Below are positions 51,727-60,897 of a stretch of DNA of 64,000 nucleotides, one piece after another (position 1 is the first letter of the stretch; each line of letters opens with the position of its first letter). Made by a program: the position numbers and the translations under genes. The notes beneath the pieces are model-generated. The model did not search any database, was not told the DNA's origin, and saw nothing but the letters and a program-made list of their open reading frames with translations. Source of the stretch: Sinomonas susongensis (GTDB lineage: Bacteria > Actinomycetota > Actinomycetes > Actinomycetales > Micrococcaceae); the NCBI RefSeq assembly GCF_005877005.1, contig NZ_SSNH01000005.1, positions 124,001 to 188,000 on the forward strand, given 5' to 3'.

Positions 51727-52561
51727 ACGGGACCCGCTGATCCGGAGGCTGGGGCACGAGGACACCCTCGGGCTCTGCGAGCTTGCTGCCCTCGATCCGG
51801 TGGCGAACGTCTTCATTGCGGCCCACCTCCTCACGACGGGTTCCGCCGCGCCCACCCAGAGCGGCGCCGAAATCCTCGGCGCGTACGACGGCGACGGGCG
51901 GCTCATCAGCGCCTGTTGGCTCGGTGCCAACATCGTGCCGGTGGGCATGCAGGAAGATCTCGCCCCCGCGTTCGCCGAGGTGATCAGGGGCGCGAACCGC
52001 CGCTTCGCGTCGATCTTCGGGCCGGCCGAGCCCACTCTGGCGCTCTACGAGGGACTCGGTGGCCCCCGGGCGCGGGAGGTGCGTCCGGTGCAGCCGCTCA
52101 TGGCCATCGAGGGCGGCGCCGCCGTCCGCCCCGACCCGCTCGTGCGGGTGACGACGCTCGACGACTTCGAGGCCGTCGCCCCGGCGTGCGTCGCGATGTT
52201 CGAGGAAGAAGTCGGATATTCGCCCGTCGCAGGGGGAAGCGACAACTATTACCGGCGCGTCCGCCAGCTCATCCAGCAGGGCCATTCCGTGGCCCGATTC
52301 GGGGACAGCGGCGAGGTGGTCTTCAAGGCCGAGCTCGGGGCGGTCTCCTCGGCGGCGAGCCAGGTGCAGGGCGTGTGGGTCGAACCGGCCCACCGTGGGC
52401 TGGGCCTGAGCCACGGCGGGATGGCCGCCGTCGTCGGCTTAGCGCGCCAGCTTGCGCCGATCGTGAGCCTCTACGTGAACGACTACAACGAGCGCGCGAA
52501 GGCCTGCTATGAGCGCGTTGGCTTCGAGCGCGTCGGAACCTTCGCGACAGTCCTGTTCTGA
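51680..52561 (+). CDS. GNAT-family acetyltransferase with DUF4081-type N-terminal domain
   Basis: The 293-residue protein has an N-terminal DUF4081-like half ([30 protein letters not shown]) and a C-terminal GNAT half with [24 protein letters not shown] as acetyl-CoA motif and [22 protein letters not shown] as the final strand-helix. Substrate unknown. ATG 51680 lies behind GGAGGCCG, inside the ispG coding sequence, so the overlap of 47 bases is probably real and couples the two. The 3' end overlaps the convergent TetR gene by 55 bases. Confidence 0.85.
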   Translation: MAKMLQRAAPWSPSRRRDPLIRRLGHEDTLGLCELAALDPVANVFIAAHLLTTGSAAPTQSGAEILGAYDGDGRLISACWLGANIVPVGMQEDLAPAFAEVIRGANRRFASIFGPAEPTLALYEGLGGPRAREVRPVQPLMAIEGGAAVRPDPLVRVTTLDDFEAVAPACVAMFEEEVGYSPVAGGSDNYYRRVRQLIQQGHSVARFGDSGEVVFKAELGAVSSAASQVQGVWVEPAHRGLGLSHGGMAAVVGLARQLAPIVSLYVNDYNERAKACYERVGFERVGTFATVLF

Positions 52562-53166
52562 GCGGCTTCTGGCTCTGAGCCTCGAGGCAGCGGCTCAGTG
52601 AGGTGCCGCTGGATGGCGGGAGCGAGGAGTCGTTCGGCCTCCTCGGCGGGGACGGACGCGAGCGGTTCGAGCCTCACGACATAGCGCGTGATCATGAAGC
52701 CCACGATCTGGGAGGCGGCCATCGAAGCGCGGAGCTGGCGCTCGGCGTCATCCCCGGGCAGCCCCTCGGCGACGCGGGCCAGGATGCGGCGGCGGACGAG
52801 GTGGGCCATGAGCCGTGAGCGGGACGTGGAACTGATCGTCGACCGGAAGAAGGCGGCGAGCGCGTGCCGCTGCGGGCCTTCCCACAGCCGCACGATCGCT
52901 CGGGCGATGAAGCGCCCGCGCTCGGAGAGGGCGAGATCGTCGATGCCGGCCAGAAGCACCTCCGGGTCGATCGGCAGGGCGACGGACGCAGCGAACAGTT
53001 CTTCCTTCCCGTCGAAGTAGTGATGGACGAGAGCTGCGTCGACCCCTGCCTCGCGGGCGATCTGGCGCAGGCTCACGCCGTCGTACCCGTCCTCGGCGAA
53101 GCGCCGGGTGGCCGCGGTGATGATCGCGGCCCGGCGGTCGGACGGACCCTTGGGCCGCGCCATCAT
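52507..53166 (-). CDS. TetR-family regulator of the ABC exporter operon
   Basis: The 219-residue regulator has a TetR HTH (ATRRFAEDGYDGVSLRQIAREAGVDAALVHHYFDGKEEL, residues 18-56) and a C-terminal TetR_C-type domain (RSTISSTSRSRLMAHLVRRR). It is the third gene of a minus-strand operon, 10 bases after the permease stop, so it is expected to autoregulate the operon through the palindrome at 54802-54821. The inducer is unknown. The last 55 bases overlap the convergent GNAT gene. Confidence 0.88.
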   Translation of the reverse strand: MMARPKGPSDRRAAIITAATRRFAEDGYDGVSLRQIAREAGVDAALVHHYFDGKEELFAASVALPIDPEVLLAGIDDLALSERGRFIARAIVRLWEGPQRHALAAFFRSTISSTSRSRLMAHLVRRRILARVAEGLPGDDAERQLRASMAASQIVGFMITRYVVRLEPLASVPAEEAERLLAPAIQRHLTEPLPRGSEPEAAQNRTVAKVPTRSKPTRS

Positions 53167-53176
53167 CGGCTGGCCC

Positions 53177-53932
53177 TCACGACGACTTGCGGCGCAGCGT
53201 GAGCGACGCGAGGAGCAGCGTTCCGAGCAGCACGGCCGCCATGATCCACAGGTCGCGCCACATCTCGCCGGTCGGGTCGAGGTTCGCCGTGATCTCCTGG
53301 AGTGCCTTGACCGAATAGGTGAGCGGCATCCAGTCCGAGAGGACCTGGAACACGTCCGTCATCTGCGCGTGCGGTACGAAGAGCCCGCAGAGCAGGATCT
53401 GCGGGATGACAACGATCGGCATGAACTGGACGGCCTGGAACTCCGTCCGCGCGAAGGCGCTGCAGAAGAGGCCGAGCGCGACTCCGAGGACCGCGTTGAC
53501 GACGGCGACGAGCACTACTAGCCCCGCGTTGCCTTTGATGTCCAGCCCGAAGATCCAGTACGCGACGGCCGTCGCGACGACCGACTGCAGGGCCGCCATG
53601 AGGGAGAACGCGACGCCGTAGCCGAACAGGAGGTCGGCCTTGTGGATCGGGGTCGTCATGAGCCGCTCGAGCGTCCCGGATGTGCGTTCGCGCAGCATCG
53701 TGATCGAGGTCAGCAGGAACATGATGACGAACGGGAAGATCGCGAGCATGATCGGGCCGATCCGATCGAAGGTCCGCGGCATCCCGGGCGGCAGGGTCTC
53801 GTTCTCGAAGAGCCAGTACACGATCGTGAGCAGCACCGAGGGGACGACGAGGATCATGGCGATGCTTCGCGGATCGTGGCGGAGCTGGTTGAGGACCCGT
53901 GCGGTCGTGGCGGCGAGCATGCGCGGATTCAT
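53177..53932 (-). CDS. ABC-2-type transporter permease
   Basis: The 251-residue membrane protein has six helices in the ABC-2 arrangement. PFVIMFLLTSITMLRERTSGTLERLMTTPI contains the conserved R-E-R-x-x-G-T-L-E-x-L coupling motif. It forms an exporter with the ATPase encoded just upstream; their genes overlap by four bases (ATG 53932). Substrate unknown; daunorubicin-type drug export and lipid export are both possible within the family. Confidence 0.9.
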   Translation of the reverse strand: MNPRMLAATTARVLNQLRHDPRSIAMILVVPSVLLTIVYWLFENETLPPGMPRTFDRIGPIMLAIFPFVIMFLLTSITMLRERTSGTLERLMTTPIHKADLLFGYGVAFSLMAALQSVVATAVAYWIFGLDIKGNAGLVVLVAVVNAVLGVALGLFCSAFARTEFQAVQFMPIVVIPQILLCGLFVPHAQMTDVFQVLSDWMPLTYSVKALQEITANLDPTGEMWRDLWIMAAVLLGTLLLASLTLRRKSS

Positions 53933-54765
53933 ACTGCATTCTCCTTCGCTGCCTTGTACTGCTGGGCGAGGTTCTGCTGGCCGGGCTCGCCCTGCTGGCC
54001 GGACTCGCCCTTCTGGATGATGCCGAGGAAGGCCTGCTCGAGGTCCTGGCTGCGGCCTTCCTCTCGCAGTTCGTCGGGCGTCAGCTGCGCGAGGAGATGC
54101 CCGTCGCGCAGGAGCAGGAGCGAGTCGCATCGGCTCGCTTCCTCCATGACGTGGCTCGAGACGAGGAGGGTCGTGCCAGCGTCGGCGAGGGCACGGAACC
54201 TCTCCCAGAGATCGACTCGCAGCACGGGATCGAGGCCCACGGTGGGCTCGTCGAGGACGAGCAGCTTCGGCTGCCCGACGAGCGCGCACGCGAGCGACAC
54301 TCGGCTGAACTGGCCTCCGGACAGGTCAGCGGCCTTGCGCTTCTCGAAGCCCGAGAGGCCGACGGCGGCGACAGCCTCGCGTGCGTCGGCTCGGGTGCGC
54401 CCGTGGAGGGACGCGAAGTAGCGGACGTTGTCGAGGACGGTGATGTCGCTGTACACGGCGGCGTCCTGGGTCATGTAGCCGATGAGCGGACGGAGCGCGG
54501 GGGAGCCCGCAGGCCTCTCGAGGACGCGAAGGGTGCCGGATGCGATGCGTTGGACGCCCATGATGGTGCGCATGAGCGTGCTCTTCCCGCTCCCGGACGG
54601 GCCGAGCAGTCCGGTGACGCGGCCGCTCGGGACGGAGAAGTCGAGGCCGTGGAGGACTTCGCTTCGGCGAAGCCGGACGACGAGGCGTTCTGCTTCGACG
54701 GCCGGCGGGGGCCCAGCCGCGTGAGCGGGGGTTGGGGATGCGGTGTCTGATGGCGACCCTGACAT
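53929..54765 (-). CDS. ABC transporter ATP-binding protein
   Basis: The 278-residue ATPase has Walker A GPSGSGKST, signature LSGGQFSRVSLACAL, Walker B LLVLDEPTVGLDP and H-loop SSHVMEE. The signature Q-F-S instead of Q-x-Q/R-R is slightly unusual. The C-terminus carries a Gln/Gly-rich tail (GESGQQGEPGQQ). The start at 54765 is chosen because GGAG lies seven bases upstream; ATG 54792 has no ribosome site. It is the first gene of the ATPase-permease-TetR operon. Confidence 0.92.
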   Translation of the reverse strand: MSGSPSDTASPTPAHAAGPPPAVEAERLVVRLRRSEVLHGLDFSVPSGRVTGLLGPSGSGKSTLMRTIMGVQRIASGTLRVLERPAGSPALRPLIGYMTQDAAVYSDITVLDNVRYFASLHGRTRADAREAVAAVGLSGFEKRKAADLSGGQFSRVSLACALVGQPKLLVLDEPTVGLDPVLRVDLWERFRALADAGTTLLVSSHVMEEASRCDSLLLLRDGHLLAQLTPDELREEGRSQDLEQAFLGIIQKGESGQQGEPGQQNLAQQYKAAKENAV

Positions 54766-54801
54766 GACGGACTCCGGTCGGAGGAGGGACATCTATTCGG
54801 G

Positions 54802-54821
54802 AATTCATCAACTGATGAATT
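54802..54821. promoter_or_regulatory. Palindromic operator of the ABC-TetR operon
   Basis: AATTCATCAACTGATGAATT has perfect 9-bp arms around a 2-base centre, 37 bases before the ATPase start. It is strikingly AT-rich for this genome. Size and place fit the binding site of the TetR protein encoded in the operon. Confidence 0.82.
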
Positions 54822-54938
54822 GAGGCTAGATCTGCCCCGCTGGCGTCGTCAACCCCTCATGCTCGGAGGCTGAGACGATCTCCGGGCCATGGGAGCCGCG
54901 GAAGCTGGGATACATTGGTAGCTGACCTTTTCCATCCC

Positions 54939-54989
54939 GAGCCAGAACAGCTCACAGAGCCGGAACGGCTCGCTGAGCCGGCACGGCTC
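54939..54989. repeat. 18-bp-period array of short inverted repeats before proS
   Basis: GAGCCAGAACAGCTC (54939), GAGCCGGAACGGCTC (54957) and GAGCCGGCACGGCTC (54975) recur at exact 18-base steps. A degenerate fourth unit runs into the proS start codon at 55003. Each unit is itself an inverted repeat (GAGCC...GGCTC). Confidence 0.88.
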
Positions 54990-55002
54990 ACAGCCAGAAC
55001 GG

Positions 55003-56817
55003 ATGCCGCACGTGGTCCTGCGACTCTCCACCCTGTTCCTGCGAACCCTCCGCGAGGATCCGGCCGACGCCGAGGTGGCCAGCCATAGGCTGCTCGTCCG
55101 CGCAGGCTACATCCGCCGTGCGGCCCCCGGCATCTACACGTGGCTCCCGCTCGGGCTCGCCGTGCTCCACAGGGTCGAGCAGATCATCCGCGAGGAGATG
55201 GCGTCGATCGGAGCCCAGGAGGTCCATTTCCCGGCCCTCCTGCCCAAGGAGCCCTACGAGGCGACGAACCGCTGGACCGAGTACGGCGACAGCATCTTCC
55301 GGCTCAAGGACCGCAAGGACGGCGACTACCTCCTCGCGCCGACACACGAGGAGATGTTCACGCTCCTCGTGAAGGACCTGTACTCCTCGTACAAGGACCT
55401 TCCGCTGAGCCTCTACCAGATCCAGAACAAGTACCGCGACGAGGCCCGTCCCCGCGCAGGCCTCCTGCGCGGGCGCGAATTCATCATGAAGGATTCGTAC
55501 TCGTTCGATGTGGACGACGCCGGGCTCGACGCGAGCTACGCGGCGCACCGCGAGGCGTACCTCCGGATCTTTGCCCGGCTCGGACTCGAGGTCGTGCCCG
55601 TCAAGGCAACCGCGGGCGCCATGGGCGGATCGAAGAGCGAGGAGTTCCTCCACCCGACCGAGATCGGCGAGGACACGTTCGTGCGCTCTGCCGGCGGCTA
55701 CGCGGCGAATGTCGAAGCCGTGACAACGGTCGTACCCGCCCCGATCGACTACAGCAACGCCCCCGCCGCCCAGGTCCTCGACACCCCCGAGACCCCCACG
55801 ATCGACACGCTCGTCGCCGCGTCCCAGACGGTCTTCCCGAATCCCGAGCGGCCGTGGACGGGTGCCGACACGCTCAAGAACGTCGTGCTGGCGGTCAAGC
55901 TCCCGACCGGGGAGAAGCAGCTCGTCGTGATCGGGGTCCCGGGCGATCGCGCCGTCGACCTCAAGCGGGTCGAGGCGAACATCGGGGCCTTCCTCCCCAT
56001 CGCCGGAGAGATCGGCATCGAGGCCGCGAGCGAGGAGGACCTCAGGTCGCAGCCGCTCATCGTCAAGGGCTACCTCGGCCCGGGCCTCGAGCCGGAGGAC
56101 GCGCTCCTAGGCCTCGACGGCAAGTCGGGACTCCTGTACCTCGTCGACCCGCGCGTCGTCCCCGGGACCCGGTGGATCACGGGCGCAAACCAGCCCGGAA
56201 AGCACGTATACGGCCTCGTCGCCGGGCGAGACTTCGGCTGGGACGGTGTGATCGAGTGCACGGAGGTGCGCGAGGGCGACGAGGCACCCGACGGCTCGGG
56301 CCCGCTCGAGACGGCCCGAGGGATCGAGATGGGACACATCTTCCAGCTCGGCCGCAAGTACGCCGAGGCCCTCGAACTCAAGGTGCTGGATGCGAACGGC
56401 AAGCAGGTGACCGTCACGATGGGCTCGTACGGCATCGGCGTCACCCGCGCCGTCGCCGCGCTCGCGGAATCGAACCACGACGAGCGAGGCCTCGTCTGGC
56501 CCCGGGCCGTCGCGCCCGCCGACGTCCACGTCGTCGCCGTCGGACGCGGCGAGGAGATCTTCGCCGAAGCCGAGCGCCTGGCCGGGGAGCTCGAGTCCCG
56601 CGGGCTGACCGTCATGCTCGACGACCGGCCGAAGGTCTCGCCCGGCGTCAAGTTCGGGGACGCCGAGCTCATCGGCGTCCCGACGATCGTCGCCGTGGGC
56701 AATGGCCTTGCGAGCGGCACCCTCGAGGTCAAGGATCGGCGTTCGGGCTCGACGGAGGACGTGCCGGTGGGCGACGCCGCGGACTATGTCGTCCGGGCCG
56801 TGCGCGCCGACGCGTAA
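55003..56817 (+). CDS. proS: Prolyl-tRNA synthetase (bacterial type with editing domain)
   Basis: The 604-residue class II enzyme charges tRNA-Pro. [20 protein letters not shown] and [14 protein letters not shown] open it, motif 2 is at [22 protein letters not shown], the INS editing domain for mis-charged Ala occupies about residues 225-405, and motif 3 ([21 protein letters not shown]) is followed by the anticodon domain. ATG 55003 is the first start after an in-frame stop, but it has no Shine-Dalgarno sequence and lies at the edge of an 18-bp repeat array; GTG 55015 is an alternative start. Confidence 0.95.
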   Translation: MPHVVLRLSTLFLRTLREDPADAEVASHRLLVRAGYIRRAAPGIYTWLPLGLAVLHRVEQIIREEMASIGAQEVHFPALLPKEPYEATNRWTEYGDSIFRLKDRKDGDYLLAPTHEEMFTLLVKDLYSSYKDLPLSLYQIQNKYRDEARPRAGLLRGREFIMKDSYSFDVDDAGLDASYAAHREAYLRIFARLGLEVVPVKATAGAMGGSKSEEFLHPTEIGEDTFVRSAGGYAANVEAVTTVVPAPIDYSNAPAAQVLDTPETPTIDTLVAASQTVFPNPERPWTGADTLKNVVLAVKLPTGEKQLVVIGVPGDRAVDLKRVEANIGAFLPIAGEIGIEAASEEDLRSQPLIVKGYLGPGLEPEDALLGLDGKSGLLYLVDPRVVPGTRWITGANQPGKHVYGLVAGRDFGWDGVIECTEVREGDEAPDGSGPLETARGIEMGHIFQLGRKYAEALELKVLDANGKQVTVTMGSYGIGVTRAVAALAESNHDERGLVWPRAVAPADVHVVAVGRGEEIFAEAERLAGELESRGLTVMLDDRPKVSPGVKFGDAELIGVPTIVAVGNGLASGTLEVKDRRSGSTEDVPVGDAADYVVRAVRADA

Positions 56818-56826
56818 TCCGCGTCC

Positions 56827-57621
56827 GTGCACAGCGGCCTCGAGCTGCTTGACCCCTTCACGCTCGCCCTCGTCATCCTGGCCGGGTTCGCCGCGGGCTG
56901 GGTGGACGCGGTCGTGGGCGGGGGAGGGCTCATCCAGCTCCCGGCGCTGCTCGCCCTGCCGGGGATCACTCCGGTCCACGCACTCGCGACGAACAAGATG
57001 GGCTCCGTGTTCGGCACGAGCACGAGCGCGCTGACCTACGCCCGGCGCGTGCGCCCGGACCTTCGTACTGCAATTCCGATGGCGGTCGTGGCCCTGGCCG
57101 GCGCGTTCGGCGGGGCCGCGCTCGCGTCCGCTCTGCCGGCGCGGGTCTTCAAGCCGATCATCCTCTGCGCGATCATCGTCGTCGCGCTCTTCACGGTCCT
57201 CAGGCCGCAGCTCGGGCAGTACACCGAGCTGCGGCTCAAGGGGGGCCGGCACTTCGCGGCCGCCTGCGGCCTCGGCGCCCTGATCGGCTTCTACGACGGG
57301 CTCATCGGCCCGGGAACCGGTTCGTTCCTCGTGATCGCGCTCGTCTCGGGCATGGGGTACGCGTTCCTCGAGGCGAGTGCGAAGGCGAAGATCGTCAACA
57401 TGGCGACGAACATCGGGGCGCTGCTCCTGTTCGCCCCCAGCGGCGCCCTGCTCTGGGGCGTCGGGCTCGTGCTCGGCGCCGCCAACATGTGCGGCGGCTA
57501 TGTCGGGGCCCGCATGGCGGTTGCACGCGGCAACCGGTTCATCCGCTGGGTCTTCCTGGCCGTCGTCGCGGCCCTTGCCGTGAAGCTCGGCGTCGACGTG
57601 TGGAACGAGAACTTCGCCTGA
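56827..57621 (+). CDS. TSUP-family (TauE/SafE-like) membrane transporter
   Basis: The 264-residue protein has seven to eight helices in two similar halves. LAGFAAGWVDAVVGGGGLIQLP and GALIGFYDGLIGPGTGSFLVI are the paired TSUP motifs with their Gly-rich turns. HALATNKMGSVFGTSTSALTY is also characteristic of the YfcA subgroup. Members move sulfite, taurine-derived or organic anions; the substrate is not known here. GTG 56827 lies nine bases after the proS stop. Confidence 0.9.
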   Translation: MHSGLELLDPFTLALVILAGFAAGWVDAVVGGGGLIQLPALLALPGITPVHALATNKMGSVFGTSTSALTYARRVRPDLRTAIPMAVVALAGAFGGAALASALPARVFKPIILCAIIVVALFTVLRPQLGQYTELRLKGGRHFAAACGLGALIGFYDGLIGPGTGSFLVIALVSGMGYAFLEASAKAKIVNMATNIGALLLFAPSGALLWGVGLVLGAANMCGGYVGARMAVARGNRFIRWVFLAVVAALAVKLGVDVWNENFA

Positions 57622-57641
57622 GCCCCTCGGCCCGAGCCTGA

Positions 57642-58616
57642 TCAGTCCAGGCGCTTCAGCTCGGACGCCGGGGGAAGCCCGGGCAGCGGCCGGCAGCAGA
57701 GGGCGCTCGCGACCCACAGGGAACGTTCGAAGTCCCCGCGGTGCCCGGGTCTTGCCGCGTACCACAGCGCGTTCTCGACCTCTCGCAGCACCGACCAGGC
57801 TCGCGACGCCTCGGCATCGAGACCAGCCGCGGCCGCAAGTTCCGAGCAGCGGTCGAGCAGCGCGTCCGGCGCGTCGTTGCGCCGGAGCTCGGGGAGACGA
57901 TTCCACAGCATGGGCGCGACGGCGAACTCGGCCTCGCCCACCGCGGGCTGCGGGTCGATCGCGCGGAAGCCGCCGTCGTGGTCGCCGAGGACGTTCATTC
58001 CGTGCAGGTCGGTGTGGACGAGGACGTCGCGTCCGCCCCGCCGCCCGACGGTGCCGCGCGTTGCGCACACGTCGAGGGCCTCTTCGAGGAGCCAGCGCGG
58101 GAACGGGCGCTCGAGGCGCTCCCAGCGCTCGGGAAGCTCGTCGCTCCACTGCTCCGCGCGGGCGTCGAGGCGCTCTAGGGCTGCCCAGTCCGGGCGGTCG
58201 TCCTCCGGGATGGAAAGCATCCGCATGATCCCGCCCCACACCGCGCATGCCTCCGGGAAGGGAACCTCCTGGAGCCGTCGGCCCGAGTCGAGCCGCTCGA
58301 GCAGGAGGGAGCCCTCGCCGTCGTCCGCGATGAGCCTGACTGCACCGCGGCCGCTCCACAGCCGGAGCGCCACCGGCTCCGACGCCGTCTCCTCATGCGG
58401 ATACGCGAGCTTGAGCACGAGGGGCTGCCCGCCCCGGCGCACGGCGACCACGAACGCACCGAAGCCGGACCAGGGCCCGGCCTCTGGGTCCGGCTCGAGC
58501 TCCCAGCGGCGGAGGCCCCTTTCGAGGCGTTCCGGGAGCGACTCGATCCATGCACGGCCGGTGGGCGTGCGGGAATACCTCGACACGAGGTCCGCGGGCA
58601 CACCGGTCGCTGTCAT
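57642..58616 (-). CDS. Aminoglycoside/hydroxyurea phosphotransferase-fold kinase
   Basis: The 324-residue protein belongs to the APH(6)/hydroxyurea kinase group. The Brenner motif HTDLHGMNVL (H-x-D-x4-N) and the metal-binding AIDPQPAVGEAEFAVAP are present. VVAVRRGGQPLVLKLAYP supplies the ATP lysine. Most chromosomal members have no proven resistance role. ATG 58616 (MTATGVPADL) is preferred over a longer frame that reads into the neighbouring gene. It is convergent with the TSUP gene and lies eight bases after the VIT gene on the same strand. Confidence 0.85.
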   Translation of the reverse strand: MTATGVPADLVSRYSRTPTGRAWIESLPERLERGLRRWELEPDPEAGPWSGFGAFVVAVRRGGQPLVLKLAYPHEETASEPVALRLWSGRGAVRLIADDGEGSLLLERLDSGRRLQEVPFPEACAVWGGIMRMLSIPEDDRPDWAALERLDARAEQWSDELPERWERLERPFPRWLLEEALDVCATRGTVGRRGGRDVLVHTDLHGMNVLGDHDGGFRAIDPQPAVGEAEFAVAPMLWNRLPELRRNDAPDALLDRCSELAAAAGLDAEASRAWSVLREVENALWYAARPGHRGDFERSLWVASALCCRPLPGLPPASELKRLD

Positions 58617-58624
58617 CGTCCCTT

Positions 58625-59350
58625 TCAGGCCACCCCGGTCGTTCCGAGCAGGCTGCCCAGAGCATACGTCGTCGCGAGGGCTATCGCCCCGCCGATGATG
58701 ACTCGGACAGAGGCCCGCGTCCTCGATCCGCCACCGATCCACGCTCCCAGGGCGCCCGTGAGGGCCAGCGCGACGAGCACGACGATGAACGTGAGCCAGA
58801 CGCGCATCGACTCGGGGAAGAAGAGGATCGAAAGCAGAGGCAGCACCGCGCCGCACAGGAAGGAGACAGCCGAAGCAAGCGCGGCGTGCCACGGGCTCAC
58901 GACCTCGTCTGGGTCGATATTGAGTTCGATGTCGAGGTGGGCCCGGAGCGCGTCCTTTTCGGTGAGCTCCTCGGCGACCTTCGTAGCGGTCTCGCGCGAA
59001 AGCCCCTTGTGGCGGTACATCGCCACGAGCTCCCCGAACTCTGCCTCGGGCTGATCGCGGAGCTCCTCCCGCTCCTTGGCGATGAGGTGCCGCTGGCTGT
59101 CGCTCTGGCTGCTCACCGAGACGTACTCGCCGAGGGCCATGGAGATGGCGCCTCCCGCGAGGGCCGCCAGTCCGGCGGCGAGGATCGGGCCGTTGCTCGT
59201 CGTCACGCCGGCGACACCGACGACGACGGCGGCCACGGACACGATGCCGTCGTTCGCTCCGAGGACGCCCGCGCGGAGCCAGTTCAGCTTCGCCGCAATG
59301 TCAGCGCCCTGCGGCTCAGGATGAAGGTGGGTGGTGGATTCGGTCGTCAT
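58625..59350 (-). CDS. VIT1/CCC1-family transporter
   Basis: The 241-residue protein has five helices. WLRAGVLGANDGIVSVAAVVVG and AGGAISMALGEYVSVSSQSD are hallmark VIT1/CCC1 segments carrying Asp, Met and Glu residues used for divalent metal transport (Fe or Mn). A cytoplasmic metal-binding helix with Glu/His residues (EREELRDQPEAEFGELVAMYRHKGLS) lies between helices 2 and 3. It is probably an iron or manganese exporter; the metal is inferred from the family. Confidence 0.9.
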   Translation of the reverse strand: MTTESTTHLHPEPQGADIAAKLNWLRAGVLGANDGIVSVAAVVVGVAGVTTSNGPILAAGLAALAGGAISMALGEYVSVSSQSDSQRHLIAKEREELRDQPEAEFGELVAMYRHKGLSRETATKVAEELTEKDALRAHLDIELNIDPDEVVSPWHAALASAVSFLCGAVLPLLSILFFPESMRVWLTFIVVLVALALTGALGAWIGGGSRTRASVRVIIGGAIALATTYALGSLLGTTGVA

Positions 59351-59466
59351 GTGTCAACTTTGGCACCGGGCGCCCGGCCCTGCCAGCGAAGCAAGCCTAG
59401 CCTCACCCGCAGTCGTCCCCGACGGCCCCGGCTGCACGCCCTCGTCGGTTCGCCGTGATGCCTTTG

Positions 59467-60813
59467 CTAGTTCGCCGTAGGGACACCGGGGAAGGCGGTC
59501 GCGTTCGACGGCGAAGCTGCCGCGGCCAAGCGGGCCGCGGTCACGAGGCCCTCCGCCACCGCCGCACGACGCGCTGCAGGGGCGTCTCCGACGAGCTGTG
59601 CCCACGCCTCCTCCGATGAGCCTTCGACAGCCTTGAGGGCCGCGGAGGGATCCGAGGCGAAGTTCGGCGGCAAGGCGAAGCCAGCGTCGCGCGGAGGGAG
59701 CACCGTGCACGTCGCTGCAGCGAAGCTCTCGACTGAGGCGAGCTGACGCCGGTGGGCGTCCAGCGCAGAGGACCGGGCCGCTGCGTCGGGGGAGCCGGCC
59801 GGAGTGCGGGCGAGCGCCGTCTCGAGCAGGTAGGCAGCCGCGGTTTCAGCGCGCTCAGTCGTAGCGAGGGCTCCCGCGAACCCTGTTCCCCCGTAGGTGG
59901 CCGTCGCCGTGGGGCTCGGGCATGTGCCGCTCGCGCTGGGGCTGGCCGTCGCGCTGGGGCTGGCCGTCGTGTTGGGGCTGGCCGTCGTGCTGGCGCTGGC
60001 CGCCGTGTTGGGGCTGGCCGTCGTGCTGGCAGTTCCCGCCGGCTGGGCGCCGGTAGGCGCCCCCGCCGCCGTCGTCCCTGTGGCCGCAGTGATCGAGTCG
60101 AGCTGAACCGACTGGCCGGCGGCCACGGATGCGAGCAGAGTCGCGGTCGGGGCGTCGACGTCGGGCAGCGCTGCGAGGCGAGCCTGGACGCTCGAAGCCA
60201 AGGCAGCGGCGACGTCGCTCGCCTGGATGCTGCTGGCTCCGGTGCTGCCGGCCCCCGTGCTGCCGGCTCCGGTGCTGCCGGCCCCCGTGCTGCTGGCCCC
60301 CGTGCTGCCGGCTCCGGTACTGCTCGCACCTGTGCCCGGAGTACTGGCCGGCGCCGTTTCCGCGGGTACCGTTCCCACCTGTGCCGGGCCCGTCGGGGTC
60401 GCCGCGCCTGGCGTTGCGTGCGCCGTCGTCCCGCCGAGGACGGCGGCCTGCCGGTCGAGGACCATGCCTGCGCCAGAGAGCGCTGCCTGGGAACCGGGGG
60501 TGGTCCCGGGCCGCCCGGCCGCACTGCGGGCGAGGCTCGCGAGCCGCGCAGCGTCGTCGTGCGCCGCGCGAAGGGCGACCGCGCTGCGGCTCGGTGACGC
60601 CGGCTGGGGGGCGTGGAGCGCGACTAGAGTCGCAGTGCCGAGCGCCACGAGGATTGCGGCTGCCCCAAGGGCCCAGTAGCGCCAAGGTCGGCGCCGGGGG
60701 GAATTGCCGGACGGCGCAGAGGATGACGGCGCAGAGGATGACGGCGCCGAGGATCCTGATGGAGGCGTGGACGGAGTGGACGGGACGGTGTCGGAACTCA
60801 CGGGCTCGATCAT
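59467..60813 (-). CDS. Membrane-anchored DUF4439-like (ferritin-like) protein with low-complexity linker
   Basis: The 448-residue protein has a Ser/Pro-rich N-terminus (1-40) and one membrane helix (about 46-66). A helical segment (RAAHDDAARLASLARSAAG) is followed by a long Ala/Gly/Ser/Thr linker built of repeats, and a C-terminal helical domain (LATTERAETAAAYLLETALA to AEGLVTAARLAAA) resembles DUF4439, a ferritin-like four-helix fold. It lies divergently beside rimP, as such genes do in related actinobacteria. Metal ligands of true ferritins are not obvious. Start ATG 60813; longer frames would cover the rimP promoter region. Function unknown. Confidence 0.72.
   Translation of the reverse strand: MIEPVSSDTVPSTPSTPPSGSSAPSSSAPSSSAPSGNSPRRRPWRYWALGAAAILVALGTATLVALHAPQPASPSRSAVALRAAHDDAARLASLARSAAGRPGTTPGSQAALSGAGMVLDRQAAVLGGTTAHATPGAATPTGPAQVGTVPAETAPASTPGTGASSTGAGSTGASSTGAGSTGAGSTGAGSTGASSIQASDVAAALASSVQARLAALPDVDAPTATLLASVAAGQSVQLDSITAATGTTAAGAPTGAQPAGTASTTASPNTAASASTTASPNTTASPSATASPSASGTCPSPTATATYGGTGFAGALATTERAETAAAYLLETALARTPAGSPDAAARSSALDAHRRQLASVESFAAATCTVLPPRDAGFALPPNFASDPSAALKAVEGSSEEAWAQLVGDAPAARRAAVAEGLVTAARLAAAASPSNATAFPGVPTAN
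59936..60025. repeat. Five 18-bp units in the DUF4439-like gene
   Basis: Units based on CTGGGGCTGGCCGTCGTG on the plus strand run at 59936, 59954, 59972, 59990 and 60008. On the coding strand they give Ala/Ser/Thr/Pro/Asn hexapeptides of the T-T-A-S-P-N type. Confidence 0.85.
60231..60335. repeat. Seven 15-bp units in the DUF4439-like gene
   Basis: TGCTGGCTCCGGTGC and close variants repeat every 15 bases from 60231. On the coding strand they encode S-T-G-A-G/S pentapeptides. Confidence 0.88.
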
Positions 60814-60897
60814 CCCACGACTGGCCCCCCGACCCGCGACCGGGCCCGCGAGCCGATAGTCTATGAGGACACAACTGAGCGAAGGAGGCGGACGCCC

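Noticed and set aside
57642-58616. Antibiotic-resistance gene
   Set aside because: The kinase fold is clear, but chromosomal members of this family usually have no shown resistance activity, and there is no mobile-element context.
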